From the NCBI GenBank assembly GCA_946481695.1, contig CAMLON010000002.1:58294-122293 (forward strand): a DNA stretch of 64,000 nt, written 5' to 3'. This document shows positions 44,475 to 53,604 of this stretch, piece after piece (positions within the stretch are counted from its first letter, which is position 1; every line of letters starts with the position of its first letter). The notes under the pieces were generated by a model that was not told where the DNA came from, ran no database searches, and saw nothing but the letters and a program-made list of their open reading frames with translations. The DNA is from an uncultured Bartonella sp. GTDB lineage: Bacteria; Pseudomonadota; Alphaproteobacteria; Rhizobiales; Rhizobiaceae. The translations under genes were made by a program, and so were the position numbers.

Positions 44475-45432
44475 TTAATTATTTTTCAGATCAGACAGTG
44501 TATCTGACAGAGTTTGCTCTAAAGGGCTGAATTGAAGCCCTAGAATTTTCTCATATCTTTCACTGCTGAAACGCGTTCTATCATATTGGCTTGCCATCAA
44601 ACGGATTGAAGCCAATGATAATAAAATGGGCTTGCCTGTAAGCTTGCCATAAACTTCCTGAAAAACTGCGATGCAGTACAATAGTGGCATTGGTATGGTC
44701 TTCGTTGGCGTTTTGACATTGGCATAATGACCGATCATGAATACAAGGTTTTATATGGATGTGACGGCCGGCAGCGAGATAACGTTCTCCAGGCTTGCCC
44801 TTGAAGGTGACCATGATCAGGGCTGCGGCAACATCTCTTGCATCAACAACCGAAAACGTCACTGGAACAATGGCAGGCAACTTCCCGTTCATGACATCAA
44901 GTGAAAGTTGTCCTGCCGAGGTGGGCCCTAGATCATCAGGGCCCCACACCTACCCCGGTAAAATATAATAACATTTCATCATCGGATTGTGAGCAGCAAA
45001 TTCTCTGACTGTTTTTTCACTGATGATTTTGCTTCGATAGTGATCATCCGAATTTTCTATGTCCCTATCACATGTCTCATTAATCAATGTACCGGCCCCA
45101 CCATCGAGAACTGCGATCAATGAGACATGACAAACTGTTTGACACCCGCTTTTAAGGCCGCTTTCAACAAGCACTTTGTACTATTAATGTTGATCTTTTC
45201 CAGATCAGCCCAATGGCTGCCGCCTTTATAATTATTGCGGAAAAATTGCGGTATGAAAAACGGTTTTGCATCCATTCAAATGGCTTTCAAAGCTTGCGAC
45301 ATTAGTCATATCGCCCTCAATAATTTCAAGTTCATCATGAGGGGCGAATTGCTTATTTGCCTTTTGTCGCGACCGGACCAGATTATTGCCTAATAGTCCG
45401 GTGGCACCCGTTACGAAAACTGTTTTCTTCAT
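44475..45432 (-). pseudogene. Decayed extended-SDR / NAD-dependent epimerase gene
   Basis: Reading down the minus strand, an epimerase-like protein appears in pieces: KKTVFVTGATGLLGNNLV (NAD-binding, start ATG 45432), then FRNNYKGGSHWADLEKINI and LKAGVKQFVMSH in a second frame, SLIAVLDGGAGTLINETC with DDHYRSKI (catalytic Tyr-x3-Lys) in a third, and MWGPDDLGPTSAGQLSLDV with VVDARDVA toward the end. Several frameshifts and stops break it, so no product is expected. It is divergent from a TetR gene that is also broken. Confidence 0.85.
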
Positions 45433-45530
45433 CAATGATTCCAAATATCGAATGAAATTCATATATCAAATGATATTTATGTTTCATTTGATAACTTGTC
45501 GAATGAAATGTTGGATGATATCTGAAATTT

Positions 45531-46148
45531 ATGTTCAAACAGATAAAACTGCGTAAAACAAGATTGGAAAGCCAGCAAGAGACACGCCAGAACCTGCTTG
45601 AGGCTGCACGCATACTGTTTACTCAATTGGGCTACGAGGCAACCTCCATCAGAGGAATCTGTGATAAAGCAGGCTATTCACAAGGAGCCTTTTATTCCAA
45701 TTTCAATAATAAGAGCGAAGTTCTTCTAGAGCTTCTTGCGCAGTATAAATCATTCGAGGCAAATTCACGAAAACAGCTCATTGATGATGCAGGGGGGGAA
45801 TTTTGAAAGGCCCTTAATGATATGATCTTATAGTTTGAACGCAATGATCAAAATATTTCCCACACAATTCTGTTTCTTGAAATGCAACTTCACGCTTTGC
45901 GCCATCCGGAATTTGTAAAAATTTATAATAATCTTATGGACGAACACAAATCGTTCTATACGAAGCTCGTGCAACACCTGTTTGTTATAAGAAATATAGA
46001 ACCTCCCTTTGATTGCTCGATTGTTGCAGAAGGGTTAATGGCACTTGGGGCTAATGGAGCAATTGCCAGACGATTGAACCCGAAGCGGGAGAAGCAAAAT
46101 CCATTTTCGGCCTATCTGAAATTGATTTTTCGGATAGAAGAGAAATAG
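45531..46148 (+). pseudogene. TetR-family regulator gene with two in-frame stop codons
   Basis: The frame encodes a TetR HTH (ETRQNLLEAARILFTQLG, ATSIRGICDKAGYSQGAFYSNF), stops at TGA 45804-45806, continues in the same frame to TAG 45831-45833, then runs open to 46148 with a plausible TetR ligand domain (EMQLHALRHPEFVKIY). Only two nonsense changes and no frameshift separate it from a full 205-codon gene, so it was lost recently. It was probably the repressor of the divergent, also broken SDR gene. Confidence 0.85.
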
Positions 46149-46746
46149 ACAAATTTGAAGCTTTTAGAGCGATATATTGATCATATAGGCATGAAATAGT
46201 TCTCTTCCTCTTTTTCATAAATATCTATCATGTGGCTTCACTATAAAAAGTCTGATAAATTTCCGATCTCAAAGAAAATAAGAACGATAATCAACAATTT
46301 TTCCGGAATTTCATTGATTGACCGTCGGCTTTATCGCTCTGGAAATTATAAAATCCAAATTATTATCAAAACGCCTGATTTGCCATTTTATAAATCTTTA
46401 TTTTCAAATAACTTCATAGAGCGTGCAGAATAACCGTCTCTTGGCACTGGTAGATTTGTTCGCCATTTTTATCTTGGGGAAACCGATACGACGTAAAATC
46501 CTCTTTCGCCAAACAGGTAGAGATGAAGTCCTTTATAAAACATGATAAAATAATACTTGTATTTTATTTTCATGTTTTATAGAGTTACCAAGGTTTGGTA
46601 GGGAAAGCAACATCCGATCTCTCGGAAACAATCTCATTTCGCGTCTTGGCAGTTTGTTTCAAAAACGGGGTCATTTTATCCGACTATAATTAAAAGCATA
46701 AATTTTTGCTCCTGCCATGGATTTGACAACCATAGGAGACGGAAAT
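46149..46746. other. Upstream region of the TonB receptor gene
   Basis: 598 bp without a convincing gene. It contains a long AT-rich inverted repeat (46534-46581) 165 bp before the receptor. I found no cobalamin or other riboswitch core. Confidence 0.45.
46534..46581. promoter_or_regulatory. Long inverted repeat upstream of the TonB receptor
   Basis: TATAAAACATGA (46534-46545) is perfectly repeated as TCATGTTTTATA (46570-46581), and the AT-rich interior pairs further with small offsets. It may be an attenuator, an operator or a remnant terminator of older DNA. Confidence 0.4.
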
Positions 46747-48975
46747 TTGCGTCATTTACTTAAAAAAACCTGCTACTACACCATCACAACAACACTTGTT
46801 CTTCTATCAAGAGAGGATAGTTGGGGGCAAACGGCTAGTCCGGGTGCTCCGGTCATTCTAAAACCAGTTATACTTGATAGCAGAGAGAACTCTCATGCAA
46901 TCCTGAGTAAACGTTTCGCTTCTATGGCGGGAGCCGTCAGCGTCATTGACAAAAATGAAATGCCTTTTTCTGGTAATTTGACAATGGCACGTGCTTTGGA
47001 ACAAACGCCCGGAGTTGTGGTTCAGAATTTTTTCGGAGGAAATGATCAACCCCGCATACAAATTCGTGGATCAGGCCTTCAGCAAAATCCGGTCGAGAGA
47101 GGTATCCTTGTTATGCGCGACGGCTTGCCACTCAACCGTGCCGATGGCTCATATATAGCCGGTTTAGCCAATCCGAAAGACGCCGAAACCCTTGAAATTT
47201 ATCGTGGCTATATGGCCAATCGTATCGGCGCCACTGTATTGGGAGGCGCCATTAACAGTGTATCACCTACAGGGACGAGCCAAGCGGGGGCAGTTTTATC
47301 GGGAAGTGGCGGAAGTTTTGGTCAATATAATTTGGGCGGGCAAGTCGGTTTTTCCGACGAAACGCGTGACGGCTTTTTTTCATTTGAACACAATAACCGA
47401 GAAGGCTTTCGGGATTACAATTCCTCTGACAGGACAGGCCTATCCGGCAATATCGGTTTTAGAGTAAATGATATCACGACAACGCGTTTTTTTGCCGGAT
47501 ACACCGATTTGGGGTTCGATGTTTCAGGACCAATTCCAAAATATGAAATAAAAAAACATCCGGAAATGAGCTGGTCGGGTCCTATAGTTACTCCACAAGG
47601 GGTTGTAAATCCGGGCCCCAATGTTTGGCGCGATCGGCCAAGAAGGGATGCCAGCCAATATCTCATCGGCAACCGTTCAACAATCGAGCTTGGCTCCCAT
47701 ATTTATGATATTGCTTTGGGCTATACAAATACGGAAGATATGTTTCGTTTTCCTATATCCGCCGGTGTCAGACAGAGCGATGGCGGTGATTTTACCGGAC
47801 TATTCCGTTACGCATACACTCCTGATAAAAGCAATCCTTTGCCACTTGTAGAACTTGCCGGCAATTACACCAATGGTTCTATGGATCGCGATTATTATTT
47901 GAATTTTTCGGGCGAAAAGGGCGACAAATTCGGTGACAATAAATTAAAGTCAACGACACTGTCATTTTTTGCCGGTATGAATATTCCTCTTTTTCAACGC
48001 TTTACTATTTCGCCATCACTTTCCTATGCTCATGCCCGTCGTGACAATGACGACGAATGGCGGAAAAATACCCGTCCAACAATAGCATATAATCCTCGTA
48101 TGCCGGATCGGCTTTTGCCGAATGGTGCAGTTCCTGCGGAAAATACAAGCTATAACCGTTCTTATTCGGGATTAAGTCCGGCTTTGGGCATTACCTACGC
48201 CCTCACCCAAAGACAAACTTTATACACTGCATTAAGCCGCAGCTTCGAGCCTCCGACGCATGATGATCTTCTCGCAACAGTTAACGGCACTCCTAACACC
48301 AGTGCCGGCCGTCCAAATCCTGCTATGCCCAATTTGAAGTCCAAAATGTTTGCAACACCCGATCTTGATGATCAAACAGCAACCACTCTGGAAGGCGGAT
48401 GGCGAGGCAATTTTGAAGGCTATTCCTGGGATTTATCGACCTATTATTCATGGGTTAATGACGAATTACTGAGCTTACGTGATGTCAGTGGAGCACCGCT
48501 CGGTGCGGTTAACGCCGATAAAACCCGCCATTTTGGCATTGATGCTGCAATCGGCTGGGAAATCAACGCTTCGATAACAGCGCGCATTGCCTATACCTAT
48601 CAACGCTTTACATTTCATGATGACCCTTTACGTCATAACAATTATCTTGCCGGTGCACCACGCAACATCATCAATACCATGATTCAATATCACCCTACCG
48701 AGCCGTGGATATGGCAGGGTAATATCCATTGGGTACCGACAAGAACACCCGTTGATAATATGAACACGCTTTATTCGGATGATTACGTTGTTGTTGATTT
48801 GAGGAGCGAATATAGCCTTAACAAAAACCTTCGCGTCTTCGGTGAAATAACGAATATTTTTAACGAAAAATATGCTTCATCCACCGTTATTTCCGATCGC
48901 GCAACCCCTGATCAGGCTGCATTCCTTCCCGGGGAAGGCAGAGGTTTCTTTGCTGGAATAAAAGCAAGGTTTTGA
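46747..48975 (+). CDS. TonB-dependent outer-membrane receptor (FecA-like)
   Basis: A 742-residue receptor: signal region, a plug domain (about 55-170, with SVIDKNEMP and ALEQTPGVVVQNFFGGNDQP) and a beta-barrel ending in FFAGIKARF. The start is taken as TTG 46747 because GGAG lies 8 nt upstream; ATG 46717, 30 bp earlier, has no site. It resembles receptors for ferric citrate-like or other metal chelates. It precedes, in the same direction, an ABC importer and nnrS, with 108 bp to the binding protein. The ligand is unknown. Confidence 0.85.
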   Translation: MRHLLKKTCYYTITTTLVLLSREDSWGQTASPGAPVILKPVILDSRENSHAILSKRFASMAGAVSVIDKNEMPFSGNLTMARALEQTPGVVVQNFFGGNDQPRIQIRGSGLQQNPVERGILVMRDGLPLNRADGSYIAGLANPKDAETLEIYRGYMANRIGATVLGGAINSVSPTGTSQAGAVLSGSGGSFGQYNLGGQVGFSDETRDGFFSFEHNNREGFRDYNSSDRTGLSGNIGFRVNDITTTRFFAGYTDLGFDVSGPIPKYEIKKHPEMSWSGPIVTPQGVVNPGPNVWRDRPRRDASQYLIGNRSTIELGSHIYDIALGYTNTEDMFRFPISAGVRQSDGGDFTGLFRYAYTPDKSNPLPLVELAGNYTNGSMDRDYYLNFSGEKGDKFGDNKLKSTTLSFFAGMNIPLFQRFTISPSLSYAHARRDNDDEWRKNTRPTIAYNPRMPDRLLPNGAVPAENTSYNRSYSGLSPALGITYALTQRQTLYTALSRSFEPPTHDDLLATVNGTPNTSAGRPNPAMPNLKSKMFATPDLDDQTATTLEGGWRGNFEGYSWDLSTYYSWVNDELLSLRDVSGAPLGAVNADKTRHFGIDAAIGWEINASITARIAYTYQRFTFHDDPLRHNNYLAGAPRNIINTMIQYHPTEPWIWQGNIHWVPTRTPVDNMNTLYSDDYVVVDLRSEYSLNKNLRVFGEITNIFNEKYASSTVISDRATPDQAAFLPGEGRGFFAGIKARF

Positions 48976-49083
48976 AATTTTTAATTTGAGGAATAAACTC
49001 TTATTTAAAATTTAAATCTTAATTAAAAATACCTGACCGCGCGGTGATGTTATTTTTGGTCCGGTATTTGTCAATCGAGGTGG

Positions 49084-50070
49084 ATGATGCTCACTCAAAC
49101 ACGCCGTCATTTTTTAATCGGTGCTTCACTTCTTCCCGTTGTTTGCGCATTTCCTACTATTGGCGCAGCCGAAGACAAAAAACCGGTAATATGGGGACCT
49201 CCGGCGGGTCCTTCTATCGTCGCTGCTTATGCAGTAAAAAGCGGCATGCTTGATCAACTCTTATCCGGTTGCCAATTCAAAGTCTGGAATAATCCCGATC
49301 AGATCAGAGCCGGACTCGGTTCCGGCTCAATCAATATGGCCATTTTGCCAAGTTATAGCGGCGCGAATTTATATAATAAAGGTCTCGGTGTAAAATTGGC
49401 GAATATTCTGACAGACGGACTTCTTTATATCGTCGCACCGCAAACTTCCAATATCAAAACACTTCAGGATCTTGTCGGTAAAAAACTTGCTGTACCATTC
49501 AAAAACGATATGCCCGACTATATTATGCAGGCAATTTTAAAAGCCTATGACATCAAGCCGGATGCAATCGACATACAATATACGGGGAGCCTCCCCGAAG
49601 CTATGCCGCTTCTCATGATCGGACGTGTTGATGCAGCAGTCATTGTGGAACCTGCTGCCTCTACAGTGATTTCGATGAGCACGGCATCCCCTAAAAAAAT
49701 TGTTCGTGCTCTCGATATTCAAAAGCTTTGGGAAAAAGTGTCGAAAACCGATGCCATTCCGCAAGCCGGACTTGTTGTTGGCAAAGGTTTTGAAGGGGAG
49801 GAAGGAAAAAAGAAAATAGCAGCACTTAACGAATGTTTTTCAGCTGCACTTGAAAAGATCAAAGCCGATCCTGAGAAAGCAGCCGAACAGGTTGGCGATT
49901 TGCTTGATTTCCCTCCACGTTTGATTGCAGCATCCGTCGCTTTCAGTCATCTTGTTGTCCATAATGCCAGAGAAGCAAAACCGTCACTGGAAACATTTTT
50001 CAATGTTCTCATCGAACAAAATTCTGCAATTCTGGGCGGAAAACTGCCTGATGACGGATTTTATGCCTGA
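49084..50070 (+). CDS. ABC transporter substrate-binding protein with Tat-like signal
   Basis: A 328-residue periplasmic protein of the SsuA/THI5-like family. The N-terminus has TRRHFLIGASLLPVVCAFP, a twin-arginine signal, which suggests export in folded form, possibly with a bound cofactor. The mature part shows PPAGPSIVAAYAVKSG and the NPDQIRAGLGSGSINMAIL segment that lines the ligand cleft. GAGGTGG precedes ATG 49084 (ATG 49087 is equally possible). Its stop codon overlaps the permease start (TGATG). Confidence 0.82.
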   Translation: MMLTQTRRHFLIGASLLPVVCAFPTIGAAEDKKPVIWGPPAGPSIVAAYAVKSGMLDQLLSGCQFKVWNNPDQIRAGLGSGSINMAILPSYSGANLYNKGLGVKLANILTDGLLYIVAPQTSNIKTLQDLVGKKLAVPFKNDMPDYIMQAILKAYDIKPDAIDIQYTGSLPEAMPLLMIGRVDAAVIVEPAASTVISMSTASPKKIVRALDIQKLWEKVSKTDAIPQAGLVVGKGFEGEEGKKKIAALNECFSAALEKIKADPEKAAEQVGDLLDFPPRLIAASVAFSHLVVHNAREAKPSLETFFNVLIEQNSAILGGKLPDDGFYA

Positions 50071-50885
50071 TGAATTTCCATAAGACCATTTCTCATCTTG
50101 TATCGCTTGGAAACTACTTTTGGGGAGGCTTCGCAGGGCTTGCCGGTTGCTTTTGTTTTTTTGCTGTCTGGCAGTTGGCCCATGAACTTTATGGGAGTTA
50201 TGTGCTCCCCTCTCCGCAACAAACTTTGCAAGCAATGATCTTGCTTGTCCAAACGGACAAATTTGTCGACATGGCGAAAATAACGGCCGAACGTTCCTTC
50301 ATGGGCTTTGCGCTAGCCGGTTCGATCGGAATTCTCGGTGGCGTGTTGTGCGGTTACTCATTTGCAGCAATCCGCCTGATGCGCCCGATCATTATTATTC
50401 TTCTCGGCGTTCCACCAATAGGCTGGATTGTCCTTGCGCTCATCTGGTTTGAAAACGGTGGTGGGTCTGTTGTCATGACGATTGCTGTTGCTTCCTTTCC
50501 ACTCATTTTCATCAATAGCATTCAAGCAATTGCCACGCGTGACCGGTCACTTGACGATATGGCTCGTGCTTTCAACATCGGCATATTCAAACGATTTCGC
50601 ACGATCACATTTCCGCAAATGGTGTCTTATATTTTTCCGGCCTTGTCGCTTTCGGCCGGAAGTGCCTGGAAAGTAGCGGTAATGGCCGAGCTTTTAAGCT
50701 ATTCCGGCGGGATAGGAGGCCTCCTTTTTGAAGCACGCAGTACTTTTGATGTTCCTGAAGTAATGGCCATTATCATGATCATTGTGTGTTTTGCCTTGAT
50801 TACAGAATTCGGAATTATTCATCCGATACAGGAATTTTTTGAAAGCTGGCGACATGCATCCGAGCCGTGGGGCGTTAAAAAATGA
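50070..50885 (+). CDS. ABC transporter permease (SsuC/TauC-like)
   Basis: A 271-residue inner-membrane permease with about six helices. The coupling loop DDMARAFNIGIFKRFRTITF sits in the C-terminal half. It overlaps the binding-protein gene by 1 bp and the ATPase gene by 4 bp, so all three are translationally linked. With the upstream TonB receptor it would complete a path from outside to cytoplasm. Confidence 0.82.
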   Translation: MNFHKTISHLVSLGNYFWGGFAGLAGCFCFFAVWQLAHELYGSYVLPSPQQTLQAMILLVQTDKFVDMAKITAERSFMGFALAGSIGILGGVLCGYSFAAIRLMRPIIIILLGVPPIGWIVLALIWFENGGGSVVMTIAVASFPLIFINSIQAIATRDRSLDDMARAFNIGIFKRFRTITFPQMVSYIFPALSLSAGSAWKVAVMAELLSYSGGIGGLLFEARSTFDVPEVMAIIMIIVCFALITEFGIIHPIQEFFESWRHASEPWGVKK

Positions 50886-51613
50886 GAATTGAAATGCAGG
50901 ATATCGCGTTTTCTTATCTCGGAAGACGCATTCTTGAAAACGTCAATATCCACGTTAATGACCACGAAACACTGGTTATTCTTGGTGCGTCCGGTGCCGG
51001 AAAAACGACAATATTACAGATTGCTGCGGGCTTGTTGACACCTGACAAAGGCGAAATAAAAAAAAGTTTCCGGCAACAGGCAATTGTTTTTCAGGAACCG
51101 AGATTGTTACCCTGGAAAACAACTTATGAAAATATTGCTTATGGTTTGATGAATTCACACCGACCATCCAGAACGAGAGATTTCATTTCCGATTGCGCAA
51201 AAAAGGTTGGCTTAAAAATAACCGATCTTGAAAAATATCCGGCAGCATTATCGGGTGGCATGCGCCAGCGAGCCGCTGTCGCGCGCGCACTTGCTGTTAA
51301 TCCTGATATCATATTTTTCGACGAGCCGTTTTCGGCAATTGATATCGGCCTCAGGCGTAACCTTCAGGACATTGTTATTGAAGAGGCAAAAGGCCAAGGT
51401 TTTTCATCATTGTTTGTTACACACGACCTTCACGAAGCGCTGCGCATTGCTCACCGTCTGTTACTGGTTGGTGGCGATCCTGCAACAATTGTCGCTGAAA
51501 GACATGTCGAAGGTGAACCGGGAAAGCGAAGCGAACGTGAGATATTCGATATGAGCGAAGAATTTGCCAAAGATCGGGATTTTTACGACCTTCTTTATAG
51601 AGACAGGGACTAA
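50882..51613 (+). CDS. ABC transporter ATP-binding protein (SsuB/TauB-like)
   Basis: A 243-residue ATPase: Walker A GASGAGKTT, Q-loop VFQEPRLLPWKT, signature LSGGMRQRA and Walker B IIFFDEPFSAID. It is the third gene of the binding protein-permease-ATPase set and is separated from nnrS by 4 bp, so nnrS is in the same operon. Confidence 0.87.
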   Translation: MRIEMQDIAFSYLGRRILENVNIHVNDHETLVILGASGAGKTTILQIAAGLLTPDKGEIKKSFRQQAIVFQEPRLLPWKTTYENIAYGLMNSHRPSRTRDFISDCAKKVGLKITDLEKYPAALSGGMRQRAAVARALAVNPDIIFFDEPFSAIDIGLRRNLQDIVIEEAKGQGFSSLFVTHDLHEALRIAHRLLLVGGDPATIVAERHVEGEPGKRSEREIFDMSEEFAKDRDFYDLLYRDRD

Positions 51614-51617
51614 CGCA

Positions 51618-52817
51618 ATGGGACTTCGCAAAAATATAAAAACATCGATTGCTCATAATCCCTTTTTCACCGAAGGCGTATTTCTATTCTTTCCGGTATC
51701 GGCCTGTTACACTGTACTCATGCCGTTTATCTGGGTGATTGTCTATCAACTCGACTATCCCGGTACACGCTATATTTTTCCTCAACAATGGCATGCCCAT
51801 GAGATGATTTTCGGCTTCTATTCTGCCGCCCTTGCCGGATTTTTATGTTCAGCCGTTGCCGAATGGACAGAAACAAAGCCGTTAAATGGCATGAGACTTT
51901 TCTTTCTGCTTTTATTATGGCTTCCTGGTCGCATTGTCGGCTTTTTGGGTTCGGATTACCTGATGATCGTCGGCAGTGTATTCGATTTCGCCTTTCTGGC
52001 ACTTATGATCTTATATGTCGGCTTGCCAATTCTTTCGAAAAGAAAATGGAAAAGCGTGTCATTTTTGCTATTGCTTGTTGTTCTTTTTGCACTTGAAATC
52101 GTTTTGAAAATCTCATGGTGGCGCGAAGAAACGGAACTATCATCCCGCATATTGTGGACGATTATCGCTGTTTTTGTTGTTTTATTCTCTTTGGCAATTT
52201 CGCGCATCAATACTGTCGTTACAAATCTCTCATTGGATCCTTCGGGCGAAACAAGCCCATATCGCCCGCATCCGGGCAGACGCAATCTATCTGCGTTTTT
52301 GACAGTTTTATATGCTCTATCAATGCTTTTTCTGCCGTCTTCACAAATGCAATATTATCTCGCTTTTGCTGCCAGTGCAGGTTTTATGGACAGAACTGCC
52401 GAATGGTTTATCGGCAAGACTGCATTAAAAGCAGAAGTCTTATGCCTTGCGCTTGCCAATGTCAGCGCGGCAATCGGTTTTTTTCTCATCGGTCTTTCCG
52501 GCTTTAATGAGCGCATCCCGATTTATGCGGGCTTACATATATTAACCATTGCGACATTGGGGCTTGGCGTGATGGGTGTTTTTACAATTGCCGGTTTACG
52601 TCATTCAGGACGAAAATTGATACCGATCCCATGGCAATCAAAAGCGGCTATCGCATTTATTATATTCGCCGCCGCCATGCGTGTTTTGCCAGAAATAACC
52701 GATCTCACCGCTTTTGGCAGTCACCATTATGCATGGGCCGCGATTTTCTGGTCTTTGGCTTTCCTCCTCTGGCTATGGGGATATCTGCCCTTCTTAAAAA
52801 ATCCGGTAAAACTTTAA
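51618..52817 (+). CDS. nnrS: NnrS family membrane protein
   Basis: A 399-residue protein with about 12 membrane helices and family-typical segments WHAHEMIFGFYSAALAGF and FTIAGLRHSG, whose histidines may bind haem or copper. NnrS-type proteins are haem- and copper-containing and help cells withstand nitric-oxide stress and the block of iron-sulfur enzymes. ATG 51618, with GGGAC upstream, is chosen over the frame that starts inside the ATPase gene. It is the last gene of the TonB receptor/ABC operon, an unusual setting. Confidence 0.85.
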   Translation: MGLRKNIKTSIAHNPFFTEGVFLFFPVSACYTVLMPFIWVIVYQLDYPGTRYIFPQQWHAHEMIFGFYSAALAGFLCSAVAEWTETKPLNGMRLFFLLLLWLPGRIVGFLGSDYLMIVGSVFDFAFLALMILYVGLPILSKRKWKSVSFLLLLVVLFALEIVLKISWWREETELSSRILWTIIAVFVVLFSLAISRINTVVTNLSLDPSGETSPYRPHPGRRNLSAFLTVLYALSMLFLPSSQMQYYLAFAASAGFMDRTAEWFIGKTALKAEVLCLALANVSAAIGFFLIGLSGFNERIPIYAGLHILTIATLGLGVMGVFTIAGLRHSGRKLIPIPWQSKAAIAFIIFAAAMRVLPEITDLTAFGSHHYAWAAIFWSLAFLLWLWGYLPFLKNPVKL

Positions 52818-53130
52818 GTTCATCAAGCCGTTTTTCATCACAGTTTATTCTGAAATTTCATCACGTTATAAAGCCAATTAACTGGAAGGATAGATGGCAC
52901 AAATTTTCGCTTAAAAATCGTGCTGCAAGACCTTGAAGGTTTATTTCAAGCTCAAGTTTTTCCGTTTTTCAGTCAATTGAGGACAGCACAGTTTTTGAAT
53001 TTTTCTACTGATATAAAAGTTAAACTCACCTGTCGTTATGATTAGTTTTTCTGTCACCTTTATCTCTGGAAACCAGCGACAGACGACAAAAAAGAAAATG
53101 AAATAACACAATCAAAAGATCATAAAATCA
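52818..53130. other. Intergenic region after nnrS
   Basis: 313 bp of non-coding sequence; no terminator or gene is clear before the hairpin at 53131. Confidence 0.4.
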
Positions 53131-53165
53131 AAGTGTTGCCGCATGCCGGCGGCATACTTTTTTAT
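53131..53165 (+). terminator. Terminator-like hairpin containing a 13-bp piece of tRNA-Thr
   Basis: AAGTGTTGCCGC pairs with GCGGCATACTT (one bulge) and TTTTTT follows. The bases 53137-53149 (TGCCGCATGCCGG) are identical to 53308-53320 in the 3' part of the nearby tRNA-Thr gene. The stretch could serve nnrS on the plus strand or mark a past integration. Confidence 0.5.
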
Positions 53166-53304
53166 AACACATCATAAATATTATTATTTTCCAGTTTTGT
53201 TTTTTAAAATGTGTTACGTTTTGTGTTACATTTTTGGCTAAAGTGTCGATATCTTAAAAATCAGAAATAAAAAACATAATAAAAACAAATACTTACATGA
53301 TTTT

Positions 53305-53380
53305 TGGTGCCGCATGCCGGAATCGAACCAGCGACCCCATCATTACGAATGACGTGCTCTACCAACTGAGCTAATGCGGC
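53305..53380 (-). tRNA. tRNA-Thr(CGT)
   Basis: 76 nt with encoded CCA. Acceptor GCCGCAT pairs with ATGCGGC, the D-arm is GCTCAGTTGGTAGAGC, the anticodon loop TTCGTAA gives CGT, and the T-loop is GGTTCGATTCC. Confidence 0.95.
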
Positions 53381-53604
53381 ACAGAGTCTTGTTCTTATAA
53401 CAGAACCGGTAACGGGTGATAGCTAAAAGCTTAGCCGAAAGCAAGCATGCAATTCTGTCTTTCGATGTTTTTCATAATTAACTCACAAAGCGCGGTTAAA
53501 ACTCAAGAAATTTTTAAAAAAATCAACAATAGATTTGGTTTGCCAATTAACCTGCTGTTGCTTATTCTGCCACCCGATATATTGACAAGAAGGAGAATTA
53601 TTCG

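Noticed and set aside
46230..46433. 67-residue frame after the TetR pseudogene
   Set aside because: No ribosome-binding site, no family and typical chance composition.
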